Assembly (NCBI RefSeq): GCF_000504305.1
Contig: NZ_KI632512.1
Coordinates: forward strand, 1,067,250-1,131,249
Reading direction: 5' to 3'
Source of the DNA: Nitratidesulfovibrio termitidis HI1
GTDB taxonomy: Bacteria > Desulfobacterota > Desulfovibrionia > Desulfovibrionales > Desulfovibrionaceae
DNA length: 64,000 nt
Both the position numbers and the translations under genes were made by a program. This document shows positions 45,150-53,789 of this stretch, one piece after another; positions within the stretch are counted from its first letter, which is position 1, and every line of letters begins with the position of its first letter. The notes below the pieces were generated by a model, which saw only the letters and a list, made by a program, of their open reading frames with translations, was not told the origin of the DNA and did not search any database.

Positions 45150-45518
45150 ATGATCGTCGAAATAGGCTGCATCGCCGTGGGCGTGCCCGCGGGCTACCTG
45201 CTGCGCACGCGCCCCGCCGTTGTCGGTGCGGTGGACCGGCTGACCACCTGGTCCATCTACGCGCTGCTCTTCCTGCTGGGCCTGTCGTTGGGCTCGGACG
45301 ACGCGCTGGTGGCCAAGGCAGGCGACATCGGCCTGCGGGCCGTGGTCATCAGTATGGCGTCGCTGGCGGGCAGCGTGGCCGCCGGGTGGCTGCTGCAACA
45401 CGTGCTGCTGCGCGGCGCGCTGGACGGCCCCAGCCCCGGCGTCGCCAGCCCGGCCCCCCAAGGCGCGGATGCCACCGAAGCCCTGACCACGGGACGCCCC
45501 GAGGGAGACCGGCCATGA
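45150..45518 (+). CDS. LysO-type lysine exporter, N-terminal half protein
   Basis: A 122-residue membrane protein with about three membrane segments (residues 2-17, 32-50, 70-95). It corresponds to the N-terminal DUF340 half of LysO (YbjE), the lysine exporter; YALLFLLGLSLGSDD is the family-like core. ATG at 45150 has AAGGA upstream. It overlaps the next gene by four bases (ATGA), so the two halves are made together and presumably assemble. E. coli LysO is one protein of about 300 residues. Confidence 0.78.
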   Translation: MIVEIGCIAVGVPAGYLLRTRPAVVGAVDRLTTWSIYALLFLLGLSLGSDDALVAKAGDIGLRAVVISMASLAGSVAAGWLLQHVLLRGALDGPSPGVASPAPQGADATEALTTGRPEGDRP

Positions 45519-46120
45519 AGGGCAGCCTGATCATTCTCGGCTTCTTCCTGTCCGGCGTGCTGCTGGGCAGGCTGGACATCATCCCCAGTGCCGACCAGGC
45601 GGGCGATCTGGCCTCGTGGGCGCTGTACATGCTGCTGTTCGTGGTGGGCATGGGCATCGGGTTCGATACCCGCTCGTTCCGCATCCTGCGCGAACTGCAC
45701 GTGAAGGTGGCGCTGGTGCCGCTGTTCGTGGGCGTCGGCACCCTTGGCGGCTCGCTGGCGGCGTGGGCCCTGCTGGGCGACATGCCCCTGCGCGACGTGC
45801 TGGGCGTGGGCGCGGGCTTTGGCTACTACAGCCTGTCCAGCATCATGATAACGAAAATGGGCGATGCGGCCCTTGGCTCCATGGCGCTTATCGCCAACAT
45901 CTCGCGCGAACTGGTCACCCTGCTCTCCGCCCCGCTGCTGGTACGCCTGTTCGGCGGACTGGCCCCGGTGATGGCGGGCGGGGCCACCAGCATGGACACC
46001 AGCCTGCCTATCATCGCCCGCTACGCCGGGGAGCGTTACGGCATCATCGCCGTGTTCAGCGGCATGGTGCTTACCGTGGCCGTGCCCATCCTGGTGACGG
46101 CCATCTTTACCTGGATGTAG
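45515..46120 (+). CDS. LysO-type lysine exporter, C-terminal half protein
   Basis: A 201-residue membrane protein with five to six membrane segments, matching the C-terminal part of LysO. It has a repeat of the half-family core (YMLLFVVGMGIGFD) and GVGAGFGYYSLSSIMIT, then SMDTSLPIIARYAG, the polar residues typical of the transport core. It starts inside the stop of the N-terminal half gene, and a hairpin follows. Substrate assignment to lysine rests on family knowledge only. Confidence 0.82.
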   Translation: MKGSLIILGFFLSGVLLGRLDIIPSADQAGDLASWALYMLLFVVGMGIGFDTRSFRILRELHVKVALVPLFVGVGTLGGSLAAWALLGDMPLRDVLGVGAGFGYYSLSSIMITKMGDAALGSMALIANISRELVTLLSAPLLVRLFGGLAPVMAGGATSMDTSLPIIARYAGERYGIIAVFSGMVLTVAVPILVTAIFTWM

Positions 46121-46144
46121 GCGGCACCCGAACAGGCACACATC

Positions 46145-46171
46145 GGGGCGGCATGCACAGGCTGCCGCCCC
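46145..46171 (+). terminator. Hairpin after the lysO pair
   Basis: Stem GGGGCGGC/GCCGCCCC, loop of 11 bases, then a C-rich stretch rather than a T run; probably a weak or factor-assisted terminator. Confidence 0.6.
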
Positions 46172-46309
46172 CTCCATACGCCTTTGCCCCCCGGTCCCTT
46201 TCCCTCCTCTCCGGTTCTCACCACTCCTTTTTCGGCACTGCCCACTTCATCTGCGGCCCCGCAACCCTGTTCTGCGAAGCGTCCCTCTCTCCGCCCCCCT
46301 GCGAAGTGG

Positions 46310-46323
46310 TGACAATTGTGTCA
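46310..46323. promoter_or_regulatory. Candidate operator upstream of the ABC transporter
   Basis: Inverted repeat TGACA-ATTG-TGTCA, 117 bases before the binding-protein start. It lies in a locally AT-rich patch, fitting a repressor or activator site. The regulator is not known. Confidence 0.4.
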
Positions 46324-46439
46324 ATCATACCGCCAGGGTCTGGCGTTTTCTCACTCATTCATTGACAATCTGCTCACTTATGCTCCACAAAAGGGAGTCC
46401 GTCCGTCACACCAACCACATGTCCAGAGGAGAATCCGGG

Positions 46440-47180
46440 ATGCTGAAGAAGATCGTCCTCACCCTTGCGGCCCTGCTGGTCACCGCCAACGTGGCCTTTG
46501 CCGAGAAGACCATCGTCGTCGCCCAGGACGCCACCTGGCCGCCCATGGAATTCGTTGACGCGAACAAGAACCTCGTCGGCTTCTCCGTCGATTACACCGA
46601 CGCCATGGCCAAGGAAGCGGGCTTCAAGATCGTGCACAAGAACGTGGCCTGGGACGGCATCTTCGCCGGGCTCGAATCCGGCAGCTACGACGCCATCGTG
46701 TCCTCGGTGTCCATCACCGCCGAACGCAAGAACGCCATGGACTTCACCACCCCCTACTACGAAGTGCGCCAGGCGCTCGTGGTGCCCAAGACCACCAACG
46801 TCACCAAGCTGGACGAAATGAAGGGCAAGACCCTTGGCGGCCAGATCAGCACCACCGGCTACTTCACCATCAAGAAGACCGCCGGCGTCACCGCCAAGTC
46901 GTACGACGAAATCGGCCTGGCCATGGAAGACCTGTTCAACGGCCGCATCGACGGCGTGGTGTGCGACGATCCCGTTGCCGCCAGCTACGCCCTGCAGCAG
47001 GAACAGTACGCCGCCAAGATGAAGATCGCCTTCGTCATCGAAACCCAGGAAAAGGAATTCTACGGCATCGCCGTGAAGAAGGGGAACAAGGAAGTCCTGG
47101 ACCTTCTGAACAAGGGCATTGCCGCCGTGAAGGCCAAGGGCATCGACAAGCAGATCCGCGAAAAGTGGATCGGCCGCTAG
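46440..47180 (+). CDS. Amino-acid ABC transporter, periplasmic binding protein
   Basis: A 246-residue family-3 solute-binding protein with a clear signal peptide (MLKKIVLTLAALLVTANVAFA). The family core is KTIVVAQDATWPPMEFVD, GFSVDYTDAMAKEAG and IVSSVSITAERKNAMDFT. Such proteins capture polar or basic amino acids such as glutamine, arginine or cystine; which one is not decided. ATG at 46440 has AGAGGAGA 7-8 nt upstream. A hairpin follows before the permease gene. Confidence 0.9.
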   Translation: MLKKIVLTLAALLVTANVAFAEKTIVVAQDATWPPMEFVDANKNLVGFSVDYTDAMAKEAGFKIVHKNVAWDGIFAGLESGSYDAIVSSVSITAERKNAMDFTTPYYEVRQALVVPKTTNVTKLDEMKGKTLGGQISTTGYFTIKKTAGVTAKSYDEIGLAMEDLFNGRIDGVVCDDPVAASYALQQEQYAAKMKIAFVIETQEKEFYGIAVKKGNKEVLDLLNKGIAAVKAKGIDKQIREKWIGR

Positions 47181-47209
47181 CCGTGCCCGGCTAGATACTT
47201 GCGCACCAT

Positions 47210-47246
47210 GGGGGGCTGGCGGTATTACGCCGGTCCCCCGTTTTTC
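47210..47246 (+). terminator. Intercistronic terminator after the binding-protein gene
   Basis: Stem GGGGGGCTGGCG/CGCCGGTCCCCC with a short loop, then GTTTTTC. It lies between the binding-protein and permease genes, so it should make the binding protein more abundant than the membrane parts. Confidence 0.8.
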
Positions 47247-47269
47247 AACGTCAAAGCCTCAGAGACGCC

Positions 47270-48061
47270 ATGACCAACGAACCCCAGAACGTCCGCATCG
47301 TCATCACCGACGGCGCGATCATACCGGACCCGAAGGAACGGCGGATCGTAACCGCATGGTCCATCTCCTTCGTGGGCGCGCTGGCCGCGCTCGTCTACCT
47401 GTGTGCGAGCAGGCCCGAACCCTACTGGCGGTTGCTGCAATTCCTGCCGGACGGCATTGCCGTCACCTTCAAGGTGACCGTGCTGTCCATCCTGTGCTCC
47501 ATTCCCATCGGGCTCATCACCGGGCTTGGCCGCCTGTCGCGCAACCGGCTGATCAACCTTGTGGCCTCCACCTACGTGGAAGTGGTCCGGGGCATCCCCC
47601 TGCTGGTGCAGCTTTTCTACATCTACTACGCCCTTGGCCGGTTCCTGAAGGTGCCGGACCTCTTGGCAGCCATCATCGCGCTCAGCGTGTGCTACGGCGC
47701 CTACATGGGCGAGGTGTTCCGCGCGGGCATCGACTCCATTTCCAAGGGGCAGACCGAAGCCGCCCGCTCGCTGGGCTTCAACCGGGCGGAGACCATGTTC
47801 ATGGTCATCCTGCCGCAGGCGTGGCGCACCATCCTGCCGCCGGTGGGCAACGAATTCATCGCCATGCTGAAGGACACCTCGCTGGTATCCATCATCGCCG
47901 TTGCCGACATCCTGCGGCGCGGGCGCGAATTCGCCTCGGAGAGCTTCCTGTACTTCGAGACGTACACCATGGTTGCCCTCATCTACCTGTTGATCACGCT
48001 GTTCCTGTCCAAGGGCGTCAGCATCATGGAATCGAGGTTGAACTACTATGACCGCCGATAG
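47270..48061 (+). CDS. Amino-acid ABC transporter permease
   Basis: A 263-residue polar amino-acid permease of the HisM/GlnP type. The N-terminus is a cytoplasmic tail (1-27). About five membrane segments follow, with the coupling (EAA) loop [20 protein letters not shown] before LGFNRAETM. Family motif [18 protein letters not shown] is present. It overlaps the ATPase gene by 14 bases. Confidence 0.92.
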   Translation: MTNEPQNVRIVITDGAIIPDPKERRIVTAWSISFVGALAALVYLCASRPEPYWRLLQFLPDGIAVTFKVTVLSILCSIPIGLITGLGRLSRNRLINLVASTYVEVVRGIPLLVQLFYIYYALGRFLKVPDLLAAIIALSVCYGAYMGEVFRAGIDSISKGQTEAARSLGFNRAETMFMVILPQAWRTILPPVGNEFIAMLKDTSLVSIIAVADILRRGREFASESFLYFETYTMVALIYLLITLFLSKGVSIMESRLNYYDRR

Positions 48062-48794
48062 CGTCGAACCCATCATCCGCATCAGCCACGCGTGGAAGTT
48101 CTTCGGCGAGCTGACGGCCCTCAACGACGTCAGCCTGGACGTGATGCCCGGCGAAAAGGTGGTCATCTGCGGGCCGTCCGGCTCGGGCAAATCCACCCTG
48201 CTGCGTTCCATCAACCGACTGGAAACGGTGGACAAGGGCTCCATCGTCGTGGACGGGCAGGACGTGAACTCGCCCGAAAACGACATCAACAAGATCCGTC
48301 AGGAACTGGGCATGGTCTTCCAGAGCTTCAATCTCTTTCCGCACAAGACCGTGCTGCAGAACCTGACCATGGCCCCCATGCGGCTGCGCAAGACCCCGCG
48401 CGCCGAGGCAGAAAGCCGGGCGCTGGAACTGCTGAAGAAGGTGGGCATCAGCGACAAGGCCAACGTGTTCCCGGCCATGCTTTCTGGCGGGCAGCAGCAG
48501 CGCGTGGCCATTGCCCGCGCCCTGGCCATGAACCCCAAGATCATGCTGTTCGACGAACCCACCAGCGCACTCGACCCGGAAATGATCGGCGAAGTGCTGG
48601 ACGTCATGGTCACCCTGGCCCGCGAAGGCATGACCATGGTCTGCGTGACCCACGAAATGGGCTTTGCCCGTGAAGTGGCCGACCGCATCATCTTCATGGA
48701 CCACGGCCAGGTGCTGGAAGAAAACGCGCCGCAGGAGTTCTTCAGCGCGCCCAAGCACCCGCGCCTGCAGAAGTTCCTGAACCAGATCCTGTAG
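48048..48794 (+). CDS. Amino-acid ABC transporter ATP-binding protein
   Basis: A 248-residue ABC ATPase (GlnQ/HisP type). Walker A is [14 protein letters not shown]-loop [16 protein letters not shown], signature [15 protein letters not shown], Walker [14 protein letters not shown], and the switch histidine is in VTHEMGFA. It powers uptake with the permease and binding protein upstream. A good terminator follows. Confidence 0.94.
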   Translation: MTADSVEPIIRISHAWKFFGELTALNDVSLDVMPGEKVVICGPSGSGKSTLLRSINRLETVDKGSIVVDGQDVNSPENDINKIRQELGMVFQSFNLFPHKTVLQNLTMAPMRLRKTPRAEAESRALELLKKVGISDKANVFPAMLSGGQQQRVAIARALAMNPKIMLFDEPTSALDPEMIGEVLDVMVTLAREGMTMVCVTHEMGFAREVADRIIFMDHGQVLEENAPQEFFSAPKHPRLQKFLNQIL

Positions 48795-49097
48795 CGTGCC
48801 CAACGCGCCGCAGACTGTACGACGAATGCATACGGGCCGCTCCATCTGGGGCGGCCCGTTTTTGCGTGTGGGGTAAAAGGATGCCTCCGGCGGCCAGGGG
48901 GCACGCCCCCTGGACCCCTTTCCTAATATTCCTCGGGACCCCATCTGCATCACAGGTTCAGGAAAAGACAGCTTCCACGTTCCGATCAGAAATACTGCGC
49001 CGCTACATGGAAAATCACCCGCATACCAAAACATACCGCCGGGCAGAAGCAGACACGTCGTCAGACGGCATGTTCCGGACTCTCTGCCTGAGTGAGT
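48795..49097. other. 303-base gap after the ABC operon with repeat hairpin
   Basis: Besides the terminator at 48832-48863, a GC palindrome (CCAGGGGGC/GCCCCCTGG, about 48893-48913) follows GCCTCCGGCGG, the same arrangement as the composite repeat at 50043. The rest shows no gene. Confidence 0.5.
48832..48863 (+). terminator. Terminator of the amino-acid ABC operon
   Basis: Stem ACGGGCCGC/GCGGCCCGT followed by TTTTG; loop of about ten bases. Confidence 0.85.
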
Positions 49098-49754
49098 TCA
49101 GCTCGTGAAGATGCGCAACCTCTCCCCTTGCGACAGGATATAGTCCACCTCCAACGGCAGCAGACAGAACCGCTCGCGTAGGGCGTGGGCGTGGAGCAGA
49201 AACATCCGGTAGTCAGCACAGCCGCGCGGTGTGGCGTACTTTTTGACCGAATCCCCTTTCAGGAAACCCAGCCCACGCCACAGGGCCGGGGTACAGGGCA
49301 GGCAGAATGAAGCATCATCCGCGTCGGCAACCGAACCGGACTTCAGGTACAGGAGCAACGACAGCCCGAAAATTCCTACCCCTGACGGGCGGTGCACATC
49401 ATGCAAACGAAAAGCTTCGTGCAGATCAGGGCCGGGCGGCAATGCCCACAAAGCAGCCAGCCAAGGCAAGACATCCGCCATGTTCGCGGCACGGCTCGAC
49501 AGCGAGGGGTACCCCGCCCCGAAACGGGTGCAGGTGATGCGCTTGGGCACGCTGCCCTCGATGCATTCGCGGTTGACGGCCCTGCACAGGGCCCGGAAGT
49601 CGGCGGCGGACATGGAACCGCTGCCGCCCCGCCCGAAGGCCGCATCCAGCAACGCACGCGCCTCGGCCTCGCCCTGCCTGCGGCTGTTGATGAAATCCAC
49701 CCCGGAATGAATGTCGCGCCACTCGTCCACCTGCGCGGCATACCGCTCGAACAT
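49098..49754 (-). CDS. Hypothetical protein, 218 residues
   Basis: I do not recognise this protein. It starts at ATG 49754 with GGAGG 5-6 nt upstream. It is cytoplasmic, with an N-terminal helical region (MFERYAAQVDEWRDIHSG) and a Cys at CRAVNREC. Conserved-looking segments include RFGAGYPSLSS and RLHDVHRPSGVGIFGLSLLL. It has no signal peptide, and the one hydrophobic stretch (GLSLLLYL) is too short for a membrane span. It stands alone in a repeat-rich area between terminators, which fits an accessory gene. Confidence 0.7.
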   Translation of the reverse strand: MFERYAAQVDEWRDIHSGVDFINSRRQGEAEARALLDAAFGRGGSGSMSAADFRALCRAVNRECIEGSVPKRITCTRFGAGYPSLSSRAANMADVLPWLAALWALPPGPDLHEAFRLHDVHRPSGVGIFGLSLLLYLKSGSVADADDASFCLPCTPALWRGLGFLKGDSVKKYATPRGCADYRMFLLHAHALRERFCLLPLEVDYILSQGERLRIFTS

Positions 49755-49931
49755 GCTGCCTCCGTGTACCATGAGAAAACCTGCCGGGCCAACGGGTCGG
49801 CCTTCCCTGCCGTATCCGATACGCCCGCCATTGCCGTGCCCCGATCGCGCCACGCGCGCCTGACCATTGCCACGCAACGGGCTTTCCTTTCCGCCCTGCC
49901 CCGCCGCATCGCGCCGCCCAAGGTGGATAGC

Positions 49932-49979
49932 AAAAAAAACGTGCGTTCCCAAGGGATGCGCAGGCATCCGGAACGCACG
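49932..49979 (-). terminator. Strong minus-strand terminator beyond glnD
   Basis: Stem CGTGCGTTCC/GGAACGCACG with an inner GGATGC/GGCATCC hairpin. On the minus strand it is followed by eight T residues. It lies 385 bases beyond the glnD stop and protects the hypothetical gene from read-through. Confidence 0.85.
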
Positions 49980-50042
49980 AAACGGGGGAGCAGGGGGGCC
50001 TTGCCCCCTGCCCCAGGTTGTTGACAAAGCCTGCTTTTGGAC

Positions 50043-50130
50043 GCCTCCGGCGGCCAAGGACGGCAGCCGTTAGGCGAGCTTGCGAGCCTTACGGATGGCG
50101 ATCGCAACGCGGCTACCGCCCCTTGGAACC
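50043..50130. repeat. Composite repeat: hairpin module inserted in a GC palindrome
   Basis: The outer arms are GCCTCCGGCGGCCAAGG and CCTTGGAACCCC, the same repeat as the simple palindrome at about 48883-48920. In its loop lies the second module of the interspersed repeat family, hairpin CCGTTAGGC/GCCTTACGG (50069-50096), followed by GATGGCGATCGCAACGCGG. The module matches the one in copies B, C and D. Confidence 0.75.
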
Positions 50131-50364
50131 CCATGCTTTGTGATCTCGTAATGTCCAGGAAATACAAATGAAAGTTTTTGGGGGAGGGGGTACGGGGGAG
50201 GAGACCCTTTTTCAAAAGGGCCCCTCCCCCGCAAGAATTTAGGTTTGTCAGCAGTCTGGGAGCAGGGGGGCCTTGCCCCCTGCCCGCCGGAGGCTGATAA
50301 AAAACGAAGAGACCGCAGGCGGATTCCCCCGCAGCACGACGCACCGCAGGAAGAACCGCAGCCC

Positions 50365-53277
50365 TTACTGCGACACCACGTGCAGCAGGGCCGCGCGCAC
50401 CTCGTCCATCTGCTGCTCGTCGGTAATCTTCTGACCATACACCGTACGCACCGAAAAACTGTCCGACGTGCGGTTGCCGAGGGTCGCAATCTTGGCAAAC
50501 AGGATATCCAGTTGCAACGCCTGCAACACCCGCGCGACATCATACAGCAACGCGGGCCGGTCCGGGGCAAACACCTCGACCACGGTGTGGAAATCCGACA
50601 ACTCGTTGTCGATGCGCACCTCCGGCGGACGGCGCACCGCATCCAGCAGCACCGTGGGCACCTTGTGCTTCAGCGCATTGGAGGTCCTGGCCTGCTCCAG
50701 CCGGTAGTCCAGCGACAGCTTGCCCGTCAGCGCGAAGTGGATGGCCCCGCGCACCTTGCCCCAGAAATCCCTGGCATACAGCGGGTCCGGCGGCGCGGTG
50801 ACGTGAAAGATGTCCAGCACGGTGCCGTCGCTCCACACATAGGCATCGGCCCCGAACACGTTCAGCCCGTGCAGCGAAAGCACGCCCGCAATGGTGGCGA
50901 ACAGCCCGGACTGGTCGCGCGCGGCCACCAGCACCTCCCACAGCTCGCTGTCGCGCCCGCCGTGCAGCGGCCTGCCCTCCAGCACCACCACGCCCCGCTC
51001 GGCCCGGTCCTCGGGCAGGCGGCGGCGCGATTCGGCCACGTCGCGGTTCAACTGGTAGACCAGCGACATGTGCCGCACGATGTCTTCCGGCGGCATGGCC
51101 AGCAGATAGCGCGAGGGCATGGCGTCCAGATACAGCCCCGCTGTTTCCGGCGTGTAGTGCAACGCGGACTGCCGCTCGCGCACCTGTGCCCGCACCAGGT
51201 CACGCGTGCGCACGATGGCCTGCGCGGTCTGGGTGCCCGCAAGCTGCCCGTCGCGCAGCATGTTGGCCACCTTGCCGTGCAGTTCGTACAGCAGGCTGGC
51301 GGTCCAGCGGTTCCACGCCTTGTGGCCGGTGGCCATGGAATCGGCATGGGTGAGCAGATAGAGCATGTTCAGGCGGCGCAGGCTGCCCACGGTGCCCGCG
51401 CACTGGGCCACCACCGATTCGTCGTTGAGGTCGCGGCGCTGGGCGGTGCGGATGAGCAACAGGTGGTGCAACACCAGAAAGACCACGTCGTCGATGATCT
51501 CGGGCGGCGCGCCCCACTCGGCCAGCAGGCGCATGGCCATTTCGGCCCCCACCTCGGAATGGTGCGAGGCGTCGGCCCCGCCCTTGCCAAGGTCGTGCAG
51601 CAGCGCGGCCAGCAGCAGACACAGCCGGTCGCGCGCGGCATCCGCATCCTGGCCGGACGGGTACGCGGGCATGGTGACGGAATCTTCGCCCGTGTCGGAC
51701 CGGGCACCCGGCACGCTCAGGCAGCCGCCGCGCCAGAAGCCGGAAAACGGCTCAACGTCCTCGCTGGCCAGCGATTCCAGTTGGCGGATCACGAACAGGG
51801 TGTGCATGCCCACGGGATAGGTGTGGAACCCGTCAAACTGCACCCTGTCGCGCGCTTCTGCATAGGCAGGCAGAATGGCGGGCAAAAGGCCCGTCTCGTC
51901 CATGTGTCCGAGCACCGGAAACGCCTTGCCGGACCCCAGGATGCGCATCAGCGCCGCGCCTACCTCGGCACCGGAAAGGGCGCCCTCCTCACCCGACAGG
52001 GCCTGTTGCAAGGCCTGCTCCATGGCCTTGCGGGTGTTCCAGTCGGGGGCGGGGGCTTCGGGACCGGGCCATTCGGCGGCGCGCACGAAGGCGGAAAGGG
52101 CCAGCGCCGGGGTTACGGCGACCGGATCGGGCAGGCAGATGTGCAGCGTGCCGCCCGCCATGACCACGGGGCCTTCCACTTCCGGGCAGGGCTGGTCGGG
52201 GTGCACCGGACCGCCGGGGGTGCCCCGGAAGGCGGCGGACAGGGCCTTGATATGCGACATGCACCGGTGCAGGCGGCCCAGAAAGCATTCCACGGCCAGC
52301 AGGTTGCCGCATTCGTGAAAGCCGAGGCGCGCGGCGATTTCCGGTTGCAGGTCCAGGAACAACTGGTCGTTCTTGCGGCGCGAAAGATGGTGCAGCAGGT
52401 TGCGCACGTCGTGCAGAAATCCCACGCTTTCGCGCAGCAGGGCGGCATCGGACGCGGAGAACCCGGCCTGGGCCAGGATTTCCTCCACGGTGCCAGCCTC
52501 GTTGCGGATGCGGCCCAGCCACAGGATGCGGTGGTAGTCGCGCAGGCCGCCCAGCCCTTCCTTCAGGTTGGGTTCCAGCAGCACGGCCCCATCGCCATGC
52601 GCGGCACGCCTGCGCTCGTGTTCCTCGTCGTTCCAGGACAGGAACGCGGCCCCCCGACGCGGCAGCACCTTGTCGTTCAGGCGGTCCACCATCTCGCGGA
52701 ACAGGGCCTCGTTGCCGGTGAGCAGCCGCGCGTCCAGCAGGCTGGCCAGCACCTTGTGATCCTTGGCGGCCAGCTTGACGCAGTCGCCGATGGTGCGGAA
52801 CCCGTGCCCCAGGGTGTAGCCCGCGTCCCACAGGGGCAGAAACAGCGGTTGGGCCAGGTCGATGGCCTGCGGCGGGATGGAGCGCCCACACAGGATCAGG
52901 ATGTCGATGTCCGATCCCAGGCACAGTTCCTCGCGGCCATAGCCCCCCACGGCCACCAGGGCCACCTTGTCGTGCCCGCCGCGCAGCTCTGCGAAGCGCA
53001 GGCGAAAATAGTCGTCCAGCAGGCGGCTGTAGGCCCGCTCGAAACGCGATGCGCCCGTGGGAGCGGGCGCGGTGTCACGGCAACGGGCATCGGGACGGAC
53101 GACGCCGGAACCGGAGGCACAGGCATTTTCCTGCGGTGCCGCGTCCGGGGGGGAGAGGGAGGCATCCAGGCGTTCGAGCAGGGCGGCGCGCCCTTCGCGC
53201 AGGACCGTGGCGGCGTCGCGCGGCGTGCCGGAGCTACCGGCGGGAGCGGAGGAAGATGGCCCGTGTGCCTGCATCAT
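50365..53277 (-). CDS. glnD: Bifunctional uridylyltransferase/uridylyl-removing enzyme GlnD
   Basis: A 970-residue nitrogen sensor that uridylylates PII (GlnB) when nitrogen is short and removes UMP when glutamine is high. Its nucleotidyltransferase motif is GGYGREELCLGSDIDIL (residues 111-127). The HD domain has HDLGKGGADASHHSE (His561). Two ACT domains lie at the C-terminus (from about 790). It is longer than the E. coli protein (890), with a Pro/Ala/Ser-rich N-terminal stretch of about 75 residues before the fold. No good ribosome site is seen at 53277. It lies downstream of glnB, across a hairpin. Confidence 0.92.
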   Translation of the reverse strand: MMQAHGPSSSAPAGSSGTPRDAATVLREGRAALLERLDASLSPPDAAPQENACASGSGVVRPDARCRDTAPAPTGASRFERAYSRLLDDYFRLRFAELRGGHDKVALVAVGGYGREELCLGSDIDILILCGRSIPPQAIDLAQPLFLPLWDAGYTLGHGFRTIGDCVKLAAKDHKVLASLLDARLLTGNEALFREMVDRLNDKVLPRRGAAFLSWNDEEHERRRAAHGDGAVLLEPNLKEGLGGLRDYHRILWLGRIRNEAGTVEEILAQAGFSASDAALLRESVGFLHDVRNLLHHLSRRKNDQLFLDLQPEIAARLGFHECGNLLAVECFLGRLHRCMSHIKALSAAFRGTPGGPVHPDQPCPEVEGPVVMAGGTLHICLPDPVAVTPALALSAFVRAAEWPGPEAPAPDWNTRKAMEQALQQALSGEEGALSGAEVGAALMRILGSGKAFPVLGHMDETGLLPAILPAYAEARDRVQFDGFHTYPVGMHTLFVIRQLESLASEDVEPFSGFWRGGCLSVPGARSDTGEDSVTMPAYPSGQDADAARDRLCLLLAALLHDLGKGGADASHHSEVGAEMAMRLLAEWGAPPEIIDDVVFLVLHHLLLIRTAQRRDLNDESVVAQCAGTVGSLRRLNMLYLLTHADSMATGHKAWNRWTASLLYELHGKVANMLRDGQLAGTQTAQAIVRTRDLVRAQVRERQSALHYTPETAGLYLDAMPSRYLLAMPPEDIVRHMSLVYQLNRDVAESRRRLPEDRAERGVVVLEGRPLHGGRDSELWEVLVAARDQSGLFATIAGVLSLHGLNVFGADAYVWSDGTVLDIFHVTAPPDPLYARDFWGKVRGAIHFALTGKLSLDYRLEQARTSNALKHKVPTVLLDAVRRPPEVRIDNELSDFHTVVEVFAPDRPALLYDVARVLQALQLDILFAKIATLGNRTSDSFSVRTVYGQKITDEQQMDEVRAALLHVVSQ

Positions 53278-53311
53278 GGAGTGGGTGGTGAAGGGTGAAG
53301 GGGGTATGAAC

Positions 53312-53345
53312 GGGCGGCGCCCCGCTCGTTGCCGAGGCGCCGCCC
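53312..53345 (-). terminator. Intercistronic hairpin between glnB and glnD
   Basis: Perfect stem GGGCGGCGCC/GGCGCCGCCC with a 14-base loop and no T run. It probably attenuates or processes the glnB transcript so that less GlnD than PII is made. Confidence 0.55.
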
Positions 53346-53366
53346 ACGGATTGCGGTATGCGGAGG

Positions 53367-53789
<423 letters not shown>

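Larger units (their letters stand above)
46121..46439. other. Leader of the amino-acid ABC transporter
   Basis: The gap opens with a hairpin GGGGCGGC/GCCGCCCC (46145-46171) ending the lysO unit. An inverted repeat at 46310-46323 and a TTGACA near 46363 fall within 130 bases of the binding-protein start, suggesting the regulated promoter is here, but spacing to a -10 box is not convincing. Confidence 0.45.
49755..50364. other. 610-base repeat-rich gap between glnD and the hypothetical gene
   Basis: The gap holds a strong minus-strand terminator (49932-49979). The palindrome GCAGGGGGGCCTTGCCCCC occurs in two copies (about 49989-50014 and 50259-50285). A long inverted repeat lies at about 50194-50230 (GGGGGAGG...CCCTCCCCC), and a composite repeat at 50043-50130. 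No gene is seen. Confidence 0.6.

Noticed and set aside
50245-53298. A 1017-codon plus-strand frame opposite glnD
   Set aside because: glnD on the minus strand has all its motifs; the opposite translation is low-complexity His/Gln/Arg.
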